64,000 bases of DNA from JAEYOM01 sp036260935 (lineage in GTDB: Bacteria; Bacillota; Clostridia; Acetivibrionales; DTU013). The position numbers and the translations under genes were made by a program. Shown here in pieces: positions 27,501 through 35,196 of this stretch. The notes beneath the pieces are model-generated. The model saw only the letters and a program-made list of their open reading frames with translations, was not told the origin of the DNA and made no database searches. The number at the start of each line of letters is the position of its first letter. The first letter of the stretch is position 1. Location: assembly GCA_036260935.1 (NCBI GenBank), contig DATALQ010000051.1, forward strand, positions 186,001 through 250,000. The letters run 5' to 3'.

Positions 27501-28054
27501 TGGATACAGAGATCTACTCCAATACGGGAGGCCAGTCCTCGAAGTCGACGCCTACCGCTGCAGTTGCAAAATTCGCAGCTGCGGGTAAAAAGACCCGAAA
27601 AAAGGATCTCGGAATGATGGCGATGAGCTACGGCTACGTTTATGTGGCCCAGATAGCAATGGGAGCCAACATGAACCAGGCAGTAAAGGCTATAGCCGAG
27701 GCGGAGGCTTACAAAGGTCCGTCGCTTATCATAGCGTACGCTCCCTGCATATCGCACGGTATAAAGTCCGGCATGGGCACAAGCATCTCCGAAGAGCGCA
27801 AGGCGGTCGATTCGGGCTACTGGCACCTTTACCGCTACAATCCCGATCTCAAGGCTGCGGGCAAGAACCCGTTCCAGCTTGAATCCAAGGAACCTGAAAG
27901 GCCGTATAAAGACTTCCTCAAAGGAGAAGTACGCTATACACAGTTGATGAACGTATTCCCCGAAATTGCCGAAAGGATGTTCGACGAGGCCGAAAGCAAC
28001 GCCCGCGAAAGGTACGACACTTATAAGCGCATGGCGGAACAGAAATACGAATAA
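24533..28054 (+). CDS. nifJ: Pyruvate:ferredoxin (flavodoxin) oxidoreductase
   Basis: A single-chain enzyme of 1173 residues, full length for the family. The N-terminal pyruvate domain begins M-D-G-N-Q-A-A-A-H-A-S-Y with the T-P-S-S-T loop. Two ferredoxin-like 4Fe-4S motifs are C-I-Q-C-G-R-C-S-Y-V-C-P and C-T-G-C-G-N-C-A-D-V-C-P (about 685-755). The proximal cluster Cys are in C-P-G-C-G-E, and the thiamine diphosphate site is G-D-G-W-A-Y-D-I-G-Y-G-G ... N-T-G-G-Q-S-S-K-S. It converts pyruvate and CoA to acetyl-CoA, CO2 and reduced ferredoxin in the cytosol of anaerobes. AAAAGGAG precedes the ATG and a strong terminator follows, so it is monocistronic. Confidence 0.97.
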   Translation: MKMSSMDGNQAAAHASYAFTEVAAIFPITPSSTMAESVDEWSSHGKNNIFGQPVKVVEMQSEAGAAGAMHGSLQAGALTTTYTASQGLLLMIPNLYKMAGELLPGVLHVSARAIAAHALSIFGDHQDVMACRQTGAALLCSANVQEVMDLGCVAHLSAIKSRVPFIHFFDGFRTSHEIQKISMIEYDELTGIVDMDAIRNFRKRALNPEHPVVRGTAQNPDIYFQGRESSNPFLDSVPSIVEGCMKDIERITGRSYRLFEYYGAPDADSVIVAMGSVCDTINETVDYLNAMGRKTGALRVRLYRPFSEKHLLDAIPKTVNKIAVLDRTKEPGAPGEPLYLDVCKAFYSVSGQKPLIVGGRYGLGSKDTRPSQIIAVFDNLNSGNPKDHFTIGIVDDVTNTSLPEGNIIETTPAGTISCKFWGLGSDGTVGANKSAIKIIGDNTDRYVQAYFSYDSKKSGGTTVSHLRFGPKPIRSPYLVYNADYVACHNKSFLYNYDILKGLKNKGVFVLNCPWNMEDLELNLPAALKRYIAKNSIDFYVIDAIKIAGEIGLGNRINMIMQTVFFKLANIIPVDDAIKYLKASIEKAYGKKGQSIVEMNNRAVDHSLEALHKVEVPAAWASAADEDKKPETVPDFVQRIQRPMARHEGDELPVSAFRGIEDGTHPLGTTAYEKRGIAVMLPEWQPENCIQCGRCSYVCPHATIRPFLLDDSEAGRAPADYVTLKAAGKGFERYRFRIEVDPLDCTGCGNCADVCPTAVKALVMKPAEELTETQNLHWLFATTLSYKDNLMDKKTLKGSQFAQPLLEYNGACPGCGETPYVKLITQLFGERMMIANATGCSSIWSASSPSIAYTTNHEGKGPAWANSLFEDNAEFGYGMYLGVRQIREKLTDLMQQALSQGLSPEIENAFRHWLDTRDDGEANKAASAEVIRVLTDNSAGNKLLAEVLEKKDFLAKKSVWILGGDGWAYDIGYGGVDHVLASGDDVNLFVMDTEIYSNTGGQSSKSTPTAAVAKFAAAGKKTRKKDLGMMAMSYGYVYVAQIAMGANMNQAVKAIAEAEAYKGPSLIIAYAPCISHGIKSGMGTSISEERKAVDSGYWHLYRYNPDLKAAGKNPFQLESKEPERPYKDFLKGEVRYTQLMNVFPEIAERMFDEAESNARERYDTYKRMAEQKYE

Positions 28055-28067
28055 GCCGGTTCTTAAT

Positions 28068-28102
28068 AAAAAACGTGGACACGTCGAGTGTCCACGTTTT
28101 TT
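28068..28102. terminator. Bidirectional intrinsic terminator after nifJ
   Basis: A perfect 15-base stem (28068-28082 with 28088-28102) around a 5-base loop has six A on one side and six T on the other. It can end transcription of nifJ and of the convergent GH2 gene. Confidence 0.9.
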
Positions 28103-28122
28103 GAACAAGACTTGCGATGTTC

Positions 28123-29910
28123 CTATCCTAAACTATCATAGAATTCTTTCATAACAAAAAACGCAGGTTTCCTATAACGCTTGTCCGCCGACAGCAGCCC
28201 CTTGATATTGTAATAATCCTGCAGGTAATGCAACCTTCTCGGGCATCTGAAATCAAACAATATCCATGGGCTTGTTCCCTTGACATATGGGATTTTGCCG
28301 ATTGCTTCAACCTGCCTTTTATAGATGGACAGCTGGCAGTCTTCGGTGCCAAGATCTTCAACCGCTCCCCTTTCCCCGCTCCTGGCGTCGGCCCCGAATT
28401 CCGTTATTACGACAGGCTTTTCCGGCCTGCTGTTTTCAAAAAGTACGGCCAGCTTGGCAAAGTCAGGCTCATACCAGCCGAAATACTCATTTAACCCGAT
28501 TATATCAAGGCAATCAGCCAATCTGTCCTCTATTCTGAGATTGACGTGGTTTACAAGACAAGCTGCAGAAACCAGTCTGGAAGGATCGATTTCCTTTGCT
28601 TTAGATGCCAGGGAGCTCATAAACCGGAACCTCGCGTCGGAATCTGCATTCTCATTTCCAACCGACCAGATGATAACACTGGCCCTGTTTCTGTCTCTCT
28701 TGATCAACTCGGATAACTGGTTTTCCGCATCTTTATAGGTTTCCGGGTTTTCAAACTCTATAGCCCAATAAACGGGAACCTCCTCCCAAAGCATAATACC
28801 AACTTCATCTGCGATCTTTGCGGCTTTTTCAGTATGAGGGTAGTGAGCCAGTCTCATATAGTTGCAGTTCATTTCCTTTGCCAGACGGAAATTCTCCCGG
28901 ATTTCATCATCTGTGACCGCTTTTCCATTTATTACGCTCTCTTCATGCGCACAGATTCCTTTAAGGAATATTTTTTTGTCATTCAGGTAGATATCCGTTC
29001 CTTTTACCCGAATTTCCCTGAATCCGACCGTTTCAGTCAACATATCTCCCAGGTAGGATACCTGGGATGTATAAAGCTTTGGGCTTTCAGGATTCCAGAG
29101 TATTGGTTCGCAATAAAATTCAACCTCGCCGATACCATCCTTGACCGATATATTTTTACTTATACCCAATTCAGGGATTTCAAGAAGAGCATTACCATCT
29201 TTAACAATACCGTCAATCCGGATAGTTGCTTTAATTGTTTTTAAACCGCTGCCGGGCTTTAGATATATGTAAAAATCCTTGATAAAGGTCTCAGGAAGCC
29301 TTATCAGTTCAACATCCCTGTAGATACCGCCGTAATTGAACCAGTCTGTGTTTTCACAGGGTATGGACGTCCTTTTCCTGGTGTTGTTCGCTACTACAAG
29401 CAGTCTGTTGTCCCCCTGCAGCATTCCTGTTACTTCAAAATAAAAAGGTGTCGAACCGCCTTTATGCATACCAATATACTTTTTGTTCAAAAAGACCTTT
29501 GCATCGTAGTTAACTGCACCGAACCTGATAAATACTCTCTTTTCTCCTTTGTTCCCATACTTGAAGGTACGGGTATATACTGCGCTTCCTTCATATAGGA
29601 AGTACCTATCCTTCAGCATATTCCAACAGGAAGGCACCTTGACCCTTTCCCAGCGGTCAAAGCTATAGTCTACCGGGTAAAGCCTGCCATCATCATCAAA
29701 GTATTTCTCTTCGTACCATCTTGACCTCAGGCAGTTATCATACTGGTCTATGCCGAAGTTCCACAGACCGTCCAGCGATTCAACGTCACGGCCGCTTATA
29801 TTTAACATATCATCACTAGTAGCCTGCCTTGACAGATATTCCCTTTCATATGTCGAGCTATGTATATTCTCCAAATAATTGCCGGTCATATTCATATCCT
29901 TGCTGCTCAT
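28123..29910 (-). CDS. Glycoside hydrolase family 2, probable beta-glucuronidase
   Basis: 595 residues: N-terminal sugar-binding domain (to about 205, with N-Y-G-G-I-Y-R-D-V), an Ig-like middle, then the catalytic barrel. The acid/base is E420 in W-S-V-G-N-E-N and the nucleophile E504 in V-V-I-T-E-F-G-A-D. Near the end Y-N-I-K-G-L-L supplies the N-x-K motif that beta-glucuronidases use to hold the carboxylate of glucuronic acid, which favours this over beta-galactosidase. There is no signal peptide, so it acts in the cytosol on imported glucuronides. It lies downstream of the sugar ABC transporter genes and completes an uptake-and-cleavage operon. Confidence 0.85.
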   Translation of the reverse strand: MSSKDMNMTGNYLENIHSSTYEREYLSRQATSDDMLNISGRDVESLDGLWNFGIDQYDNCLRSRWYEEKYFDDDGRLYPVDYSFDRWERVKVPSCWNMLKDRYFLYEGSAVYTRTFKYGNKGEKRVFIRFGAVNYDAKVFLNKKYIGMHKGGSTPFYFEVTGMLQGDNRLLVVANNTRKRTSIPCENTDWFNYGGIYRDVELIRLPETFIKDFYIYLKPGSGLKTIKATIRIDGIVKDGNALLEIPELGISKNISVKDGIGEVEFYCEPILWNPESPKLYTSQVSYLGDMLTETVGFREIRVKGTDIYLNDKKIFLKGICAHEESVINGKAVTDDEIRENFRLAKEMNCNYMRLAHYPHTEKAAKIADEVGIMLWEEVPVYWAIEFENPETYKDAENQLSELIKRDRNRASVIIWSVGNENADSDARFRFMSSLASKAKEIDPSRLVSAACLVNHVNLRIEDRLADCLDIIGLNEYFGWYEPDFAKLAVLFENSRPEKPVVITEFGADARSGERGAVEDLGTEDCQLSIYKRQVEAIGKIPYVKGTSPWILFDFRCPRRLHYLQDYYNIKGLLSADKRYRKPAFFVMKEFYDSLG

Positions 29911-29950
29911 ACCCGATCTCCTTCGATTTTTTGTGCTAAATCATAAAAGC

Positions 29951-29988
29951 ATACAAATAAGCATGGACTGCTCCATGCTTACTTGTAT
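29951..29988 (-). other. Stem-loop between solute-binding protein and GH2 genes
   Basis: Arms 29951-29967 and 29972-29988 pair over 17 bases with one mismatch around a CTGC loop. The following sequence on the minus strand has only a weak T-rich tract, so it may stabilise the upstream messenger or partly reduce read-through into the hydrolase gene. Confidence 0.55.
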
Positions 29989-30006
29989 GTACAGCTTTGG
30001 GGGTAT

Positions 30007-31569
30007 TTATTTATACTTTTTAACTATATCCTTCCCCTGCTTCTGCAAGTTTGCAATGCATTGGTCAAGTGACTCGCCGCCTACCAGATATTTGTCGCAT
30101 TCAGATACGAACATTGTGTCAATCTCTGAATTATAAGGAGGTGCATACATAGGAGCATTGTTTACGAGTTTGGGATCGTTTAAGACCGCCAGGAGAGCAT
30201 TTATATCATAGAGCTTGTACGGCTCGGTTCCGACGATCCCCGGCAGCATGCTCCTAACGCTGACATTTCTCTCGGCAGTCAGGCCGCCCGCCCTTATATG
30301 AGCGCCCTCTGTCGTATAGTATCTTATAAACTTGTATGCTTGATCGGGATTTTTGGCATTAGTCGGAATGCTTACCATTTTAGTGTCGGAGAAGGTATAT
30401 CCCGGCACCCCGTTAGAGCCCCATACAGGCAATGGAGCAAATGTAGTCTGGAAATCATGAGGCCATTTCTGAGTATCCTTGATCTCCGCCAGCATCCATG
30501 AACCTATCGGCACCATGGCGACCTTTTGATTGAAGAACTCATTCCTGTATGCAAGCTTTAAGGTCTTGACATCCATCAACGGTACGGAAGTCTTGTCTAC
30601 ATTCTCCATATCATATCTGAATTGTAACCAACCCTTCAAATTGGGGTCGTCGAAGTTGAGAGATCCGTCTTTTTTATAGTATGCATTATCCAACTTCGTC
30701 GAATATACGCCCATCAGGTCATAGTTCTGCCAGGTATGGAAATAGGAACCGTATACTTTATTCTGTCCCTCTCCCTTTGTAAGCTTACGGGCATAATCCC
30801 TGTAATCGTTCCAGGTCCAATTCTTGTTCGGCAGGGACAAGCCCGCCTCTTTAAGCATCGATTTGTTGATCATTACGAACCACGTCGTCACATCGATAGG
30901 AAAGGCATAATATGAGTCCCCGATTTTAGAACTGACTGTGTACAGTTTTTCATAGTCCACACCCTCCTTTTGAAGGAAAGCGTTCAAAGGCTGATACAAT
31001 TTCCTGTCGACCTTACTTGTCATTTTCTGAACCGAAGATTCCATCATGCAGTCTATTTGCTCGCCCGACAGAAGCAGTAAATCAATTTTCTGAGTATACG
31101 CCACATTGTCGTTTTCCACAGGATACTGGATGTCTACCTTGATATACGGGTTCTTTTCCTGGAATGCATCGATGACAGCCTTGTTTTGATCCTTCAACGT
31201 CGCTTCCCACGTATAGAACTTTATTGTCTTCACTTTAATCGGCAAAACAGTTACTTTGCATTTTGCAAATTTCTTTTTATTAGAAGTATATACGGTTATT
31301 GTAGCGGTCCCTTTGCCGACTGCTGTTATTTTGCCGGTTGAGTCCATAGTGGCAACATTCTTATTATCTGTAACAAAAGTCAAAAATCTCTGCGTTGTAT
31401 TCTTCGGAGCCAGGGTAATTTTCAGCATGGCAGTTTGGCCTACTTCCAGCGTAATATTACTCTTGTCCAATGAAATACTTTTTACAGGAACAGACGTTAT
31501 CGCCGCAGCCGGCATTGTAAAAGCAAGTATAAGCATGACGCTAATTATTATTCCTATTGCCTTTTTCAT
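30007..31569 (-). CDS. ABC transporter solute-binding protein with N-terminal Ig-like (BIG2) domain
   Basis: 520 residues. The signal peptide covers about residues 1-23 and ends A-A-A-I-T without a lipobox Cys, so it is predicted to be cut by signal peptidase I. Residues about 25-110 form a BIG2-type Ig domain (S-I-S-L-D-K-S ... G-K-I-T-A-V-G-K-G-T-A-T-I-T-V). Residues about 115-520 are a family 1 extracellular solute-binding protein (K-F-Y-T-W-E-A, L-L-L-S-G-E-Q-I-D, Y-A-F-P-I-D-V-T-T). A GGGAGG site precedes the ATG. Firmicute binding proteins are normally lipoproteins; here the Ig domain may hold the protein at the wall. It serves the two permeases encoded upstream. Confidence 0.88.
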   Translation of the reverse strand: MKKAIGIIISVMLILAFTMPAAAITSVPVKSISLDKSNITLEVGQTAMLKITLAPKNTTQRFLTFVTDNKNVATMDSTGKITAVGKGTATITVYTSNKKKFAKCKVTVLPIKVKTIKFYTWEATLKDQNKAVIDAFQEKNPYIKVDIQYPVENDNVAYTQKIDLLLLSGEQIDCMMESSVQKMTSKVDRKLYQPLNAFLQKEGVDYEKLYTVSSKIGDSYYAFPIDVTTWFVMINKSMLKEAGLSLPNKNWTWNDYRDYARKLTKGEGQNKVYGSYFHTWQNYDLMGVYSTKLDNAYYKKDGSLNFDDPNLKGWLQFRYDMENVDKTSVPLMDVKTLKLAYRNEFFNQKVAMVPIGSWMLAEIKDTQKWPHDFQTTFAPLPVWGSNGVPGYTFSDTKMVSIPTNAKNPDQAYKFIRYYTTEGAHIRAGGLTAERNVSVRSMLPGIVGTEPYKLYDINALLAVLNDPKLVNNAPMYAPPYNSEIDTMFVSECDKYLVGGESLDQCIANLQKQGKDIVKKYK

Positions 31570-31733
31570 AATAAACCTCCCATTACTTCCATCTTTTTGA
31601 GTTAAAGGACTCCAGTCTCACCACTGATCGTTATGAAGAATTTACTTCAACTTCATGTACTCGGAACATAAATTTTAACCTCCTATATAGTTATCATTTA
31701 TTGAATTCCGGCTTATCTGCATCCAAACATGTA

Positions 31734-32585
31734 CTAGCCCTTGACAGCACCCATCGTCATTCCTTCCAGGATATACCTCTGTCCTATCAGAAATACGATA
31801 AGTAAAGGAATTATGGAACAAACCGCGGCTACCATTATCAATGAGTAAAAGGAATTATATTCGGTCATGAATTTTGTCATACCCAACTGAATCGTATATA
31901 GCTCTTCACTTTGTATAAATACCAGTGGGTTCTGGAAATCATTCCAGGTCCAGACGAATTTCAACATCATTAATGTCACTAACGCAGGCTTGGTCATCGG
32001 CAGTATGATTTTCAGAAAAGTTTTCGCATGCCCTGCTCCGTCGATCCTGGCGGATTCGGACAGGGAATCGGGTATCGTCATCATATACTGCTTCAACAGA
32101 AACATCCCATAAACACTGAATGAACCGAGCAAAATCAGACCGCGATGGGTGTCAAACAGTGAGAGCCATTTCAATACCAAAAATTTGGGAACGATAGTAA
32201 CCTGGTCTGGTATCATCATCATACTAAGGTAGATTAAAAACAAAGCATCCCTGAATTTGAACCTGATCTTTGAAAAAGCGTATGCGCCCATTGCAGAAAC
32301 AGTGACCTGTACGATCGTAGTCAGGACGGTGACCTTTATGGAGTTGAAATAAAATAAAGGAAAGCTGTATCTCCCGCTCCATACCTCCATATAATTGTTT
32401 ATGATATTCCACTTTCTGGGTATCCATTCCACAGGGAACTTGAATACATCAACTTCAACTTTAAAAGATGCGGATAACATCCACAAAAAGGGAAGTGTCA
32501 TCGTTAAAGCTATCAAAGACAGCCCGATAGTTGCCAATATTTTCAAGATATTCTGTTTTGACAAGGTTCCCTTCTTTTTAATCAT
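31734..32585 (-). CDS. Carbohydrate ABC transporter permease, MalG/LacG type
   Basis: 283 residues with six membrane helices and the EAA loop (E-S-A-R-I-D-G-A-G) that contacts the ATPase. I place the start at the ATG at 32583-32585, behind GGTGGG, inside the end of the upstream permease (8-base overlap); a longer reading to 32609 has no ribosome site. It pairs with the MalF-type permease. No ATPase gene is present in the operon, so a shared MsmK-type ATPase encoded elsewhere is expected. Confidence 0.92.
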   Translation of the reverse strand: MIKKKGTLSKQNILKILATIGLSLIALTMTLPFLWMLSASFKVEVDVFKFPVEWIPRKWNIINNYMEVWSGRYSFPLFYFNSIKVTVLTTIVQVTVSAMGAYAFSKIRFKFRDALFLIYLSMMMIPDQVTIVPKFLVLKWLSLFDTHRGLILLGSFSVYGMFLLKQYMMTIPDSLSESARIDGAGHAKTFLKIILPMTKPALVTLMMLKFVWTWNDFQNPLVFIQSEELYTIQLGMTKFMTEYNSFYSLIMVAAVCSIIPLLIVFLIGQRYILEGMTMGAVKG

Positions 32586-33477
32586 AAGTGACCCACCTTT
32601 TCTGGCCAATCCATTGTATTACAGTAACTATGAATATGATCACAAACATTGCCCAGGCTGCAGCGCTGGCCAATCCCATATCATAGAACTGGAACGCTTC
32701 ACGGTATATGTAAAGGGCCAGTACCGTCGTCGATGTCCCGGGACCGCCCTGCGTCAAAACCTGTACCTGGTCGAATACCTTGAAGGAATTGATGATACCC
32801 ATGATTACAAGAAAAAACGTAGTAGGAGAAACCATAGGGACGGTAATTTTGAAAAACTTCGAAAGAGCGCCGGCACCATCAATGACCGCAGCTTCATACA
32901 AATCAGAGTTGATTGCGGTCAATCCGGCCATAAAGACAACGATGTTATATCCCATGTTCTGCCAAATGTACATGCCTATCAGTGCCGGAAGCGCCCATTG
33001 TACATCTGCAAGCCAATTGGGTAAATTCTGTATCCCCAGGCTTCTCAGAAACTGGTTAACCGGGCCGTAGGTAGGCTGCAGGATAATAGACCACACTATA
33101 GCTACCGCTACAGCGCTTGATATGTAAGGTAGAAAAATCATCACTCTCAGCGGATTTTTAAAGTAAACCATTTTATTCAGTATTACAGCAAGGACCAAAG
33201 AAATGCTCACGCCTGCAATTACAGTTGCGGCCGTAAATATAAGACTGTTTTTCATTGAATCGGTAAACCAGACGTCGCTCAGTATTGTCTTGAAATTCTC
33301 TATCCCGATAAACTTTAAATCACTGAAGCCCGCCGACAGATTCCACTTGCTCAAACTCAGGAATAGTGAAAACAATACCGGGAATAAAAAGAAAATAGCA
33401 AATCCGAGTAGACTTGGGAGGAGAAATAAATAGCCGGAAACATTTTCAATTAATGCCTGCTTCCCTTTTACCTTCAC
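32578..33477 (-). CDS. Carbohydrate ABC transporter permease, MalF/LacF type
   Basis: 299 residues with six membrane helices and the EAA-type loop (E-A-A-V-I-D-G-A-G). GTG start at 33475-33477 with AAGGG upstream. It is the first gene after the terminator that follows the response regulator, so the transport genes have their own promoter in the 33478-33553 gap. It forms the membrane channel with the MalG-type partner for the import of an oligosaccharide, probably a glucuronide given the GH2 gene. Confidence 0.92.
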   Translation of the reverse strand: MKVKGKQALIENVSGYLFLLPSLLGFAIFFLFPVLFSLFLSLSKWNLSAGFSDLKFIGIENFKTILSDVWFTDSMKNSLIFTAATVIAGVSISLVLAVILNKMVYFKNPLRVMIFLPYISSAVAVAIVWSIILQPTYGPVNQFLRSLGIQNLPNWLADVQWALPALIGMYIWQNMGYNIVVFMAGLTAINSDLYEAAVIDGAGALSKFFKITVPMVSPTTFFLVIMGIINSFKVFDQVQVLTQGGPGTSTTVLALYIYREAFQFYDMGLASAAAWAMFVIIFIVTVIQWIGQKRWVTYD

Positions 33478-33553
33478 TGGATCAACCCTTCTTTTGAATT
33501 TGTAAATTGGATAATGAACTGGTTTGCAAGAATATTCTAGCTTGCGGAGTTAC

Positions 33554-33581
33554 AAAAAGTAATGCCCTTACATTACTTTTT
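33554..33581. terminator. Intrinsic terminator between yesN-type regulator and transporter genes
   Basis: A perfect 11-base stem (33554-33564 with 33571-33581) has a six-base loop, five A before and five T after. It ends the regulator transcript, so transporter genes are separately transcribed. Confidence 0.85.
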
Positions 33582-33606
33582 ATTTACCTTTCGTTACATA
33601 GCCGGG

Positions 33607-35196
33607 TTAAGAGCGGCGGACCCTATTCCGAATATCTCCCGGCGTTTTTCCTGTAATCTTTTTATAGACGCGATAAAAATAACTTATACTTTCAATTCCA
33701 ACCGCTTCCACTATCTCTTCTATCGATAACCCGGAATTGCTTAGAAGCTCTGTAGCTACTTCCATTCTCCTCTTGACAAGATAATCCGAAAAGCTTACTC
33801 CAACTTCATTTTTAAATAATCTGCTGAAATAATTGCTGTTCATACGAACAAAGCCAGCCATGCTCTCACAGCTGATTTCTTCGTTTATATGTGAATTTAT
33901 ATACTCGATAACTTTGTTCACTTCCGGACGTGAAGTCATATTTCTAGGCTCGCCAAGTTTTTCAAAAATATATTCCAGCGCTTTCACGGTAATACTTTTA
34001 TACATTGTAAAAGTATCGCCTTTGATCTGAAAATGTTCCATATTGATTCCATATTTCGAAAATGTCGCCTCCATGTCGATAAAAAGCCGCCTCAGCAGGA
34101 TCCTTATCTCTTTGGGCGCATACCTTTCAGCAGTAATCCTTTCGAACAGGTTTTCGATACACTCCGAAAGTTCGCTATGCTTCTGCATGCTCAAAAATCC
34201 TTTTAAAGCTGGTCCGAATTCCGTATACAGATCACTTGTATCCTTGCTTTTGTATTCCACGTTTCCAGTTACTATTTTACCGGGCTCTTCAAAAAAATAT
34301 GCCGTACGAAGGGCTTCCACCTCGTCTGCCGCTTTCTTCAAGTCCATGATATTTCCATATACACTGCTGAAGCAAACAGACATTCTGAAATTTAAAACCG
34401 ATTGTACATTTTCCTGAATCTGTTCCACCATTGAAACAATTTTCTGCTTTACCCGTACTTCGGGAGTATCATCCCAATATAGTAAAGCAAACGCATTCTT
34501 TCCGTAGGAAAAAACACTTATCCCTTCTTCTGCCGCTACGGTTTCTTCAACGATATTCAAAATGCTCAACTTGAATAATTCGTACTCGTGAATGGGGCTC
34601 TGCTGCAAAACTTCATCCATGTCGTCAACGAAGCAGGAAACCAACCTGAAATTTCCATCCGGCAGTAAAATACCGCTCAGTGCCGCCCTGTTGCGTGCCT
34701 CTTCCCTATCCGTCACATTTTTGTCCATTATATCCGTATAAAACTTTTCCACAATCACATACTTGTTGATGCTATGCTCACGATATGCTTTATACAGGTA
34801 CTCACTTTGCTCCCATTCAGCCTGCATCTTTGCCTTAAGCTTGTTTATCACCCGGATGAGTTCTTCCTCCGTTAGTGTATACTTGATGATATACTCATCC
34901 GCCTCCAACCTGATTGCTTCCTTTGCGTAGTTAAACTCTTCATGGCAGCTGATGATTATGCTTTTGATATCCGGCTTGAATTTTTTCGCCTCCCTGATCA
35001 ATTCCAAACCGTCCATTACCGGCATGGTTATATCCGTCATAACCACATCAGGCATGGATGACGATATTATATTCAATGCATCAAGACCGCTTTCCGCGGT
35101 GCCTGCTATCGTAAAGCCGTAATCTTCCCAGCGGATTATGTTTACCAGTCCCTGAAGCATTTCAATATCGTCATCGACTAACAATATCTTTATCAT
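33607..35196 (-). CDS. Response regulator with AraC-type output (YesN family)
   Basis: 529 residues. The receiver domain has D-D in L-V-D-D-D, phosphoacceptor Asp in V-V-M-T-D-I-T-M-P and Lys in I-I-K-Y-T. A long helical middle is followed by a C-terminal AraC domain (S-C-E-S-M-A-G-F-V-R-M-N-S-N-Y-F-S-R-L-F-K and a second helix-turn-helix). The ATG at 35196 has GAGGGG upstream and lies inside the kinase gene, overlapping it by 26 bases. It is expected to activate the sugar transporter and glucuronidase genes downstream when phosphorylated by the kinase. Confidence 0.93.
   Translation of the reverse strand: MIKILLVDDDIEMLQGLVNIIRWEDYGFTIAGTAESGLDALNIISSSMPDVVMTDITMPVMDGLELIREAKKFKPDIKSIIISCHEEFNYAKEAIRLEADEYIIKYTLTEEELIRVINKLKAKMQAEWEQSEYLYKAYREHSINKYVIVEKFYTDIMDKNVTDREEARNRAALSGILLPDGNFRLVSCFVDDMDEVLQQSPIHEYELFKLSILNIVEETVAAEEGISVFSYGKNAFALLYWDDTPEVRVKQKIVSMVEQIQENVQSVLNFRMSVCFSSVYGNIMDLKKAADEVEALRTAYFFEEPGKIVTGNVEYKSKDTSDLYTEFGPALKGFLSMQKHSELSECIENLFERITAERYAPKEIRILLRRLFIDMEATFSKYGINMEHFQIKGDTFTMYKSITVKALEYIFEKLGEPRNMTSRPEVNKVIEYINSHINEEISCESMAGFVRMNSNYFSRLFKNEVGVSFSDYLVKRRMEVATELLSNSGLSIEEIVEAVGIESISYFYRVYKKITGKTPGDIRNRVRRS

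Noticed and set aside
27236..28108. Open frame of 290 codons on the minus strand
   Set aside because: It is antisense to nifJ, which has complete motifs over the same bases, and it runs through the terminator hairpin.
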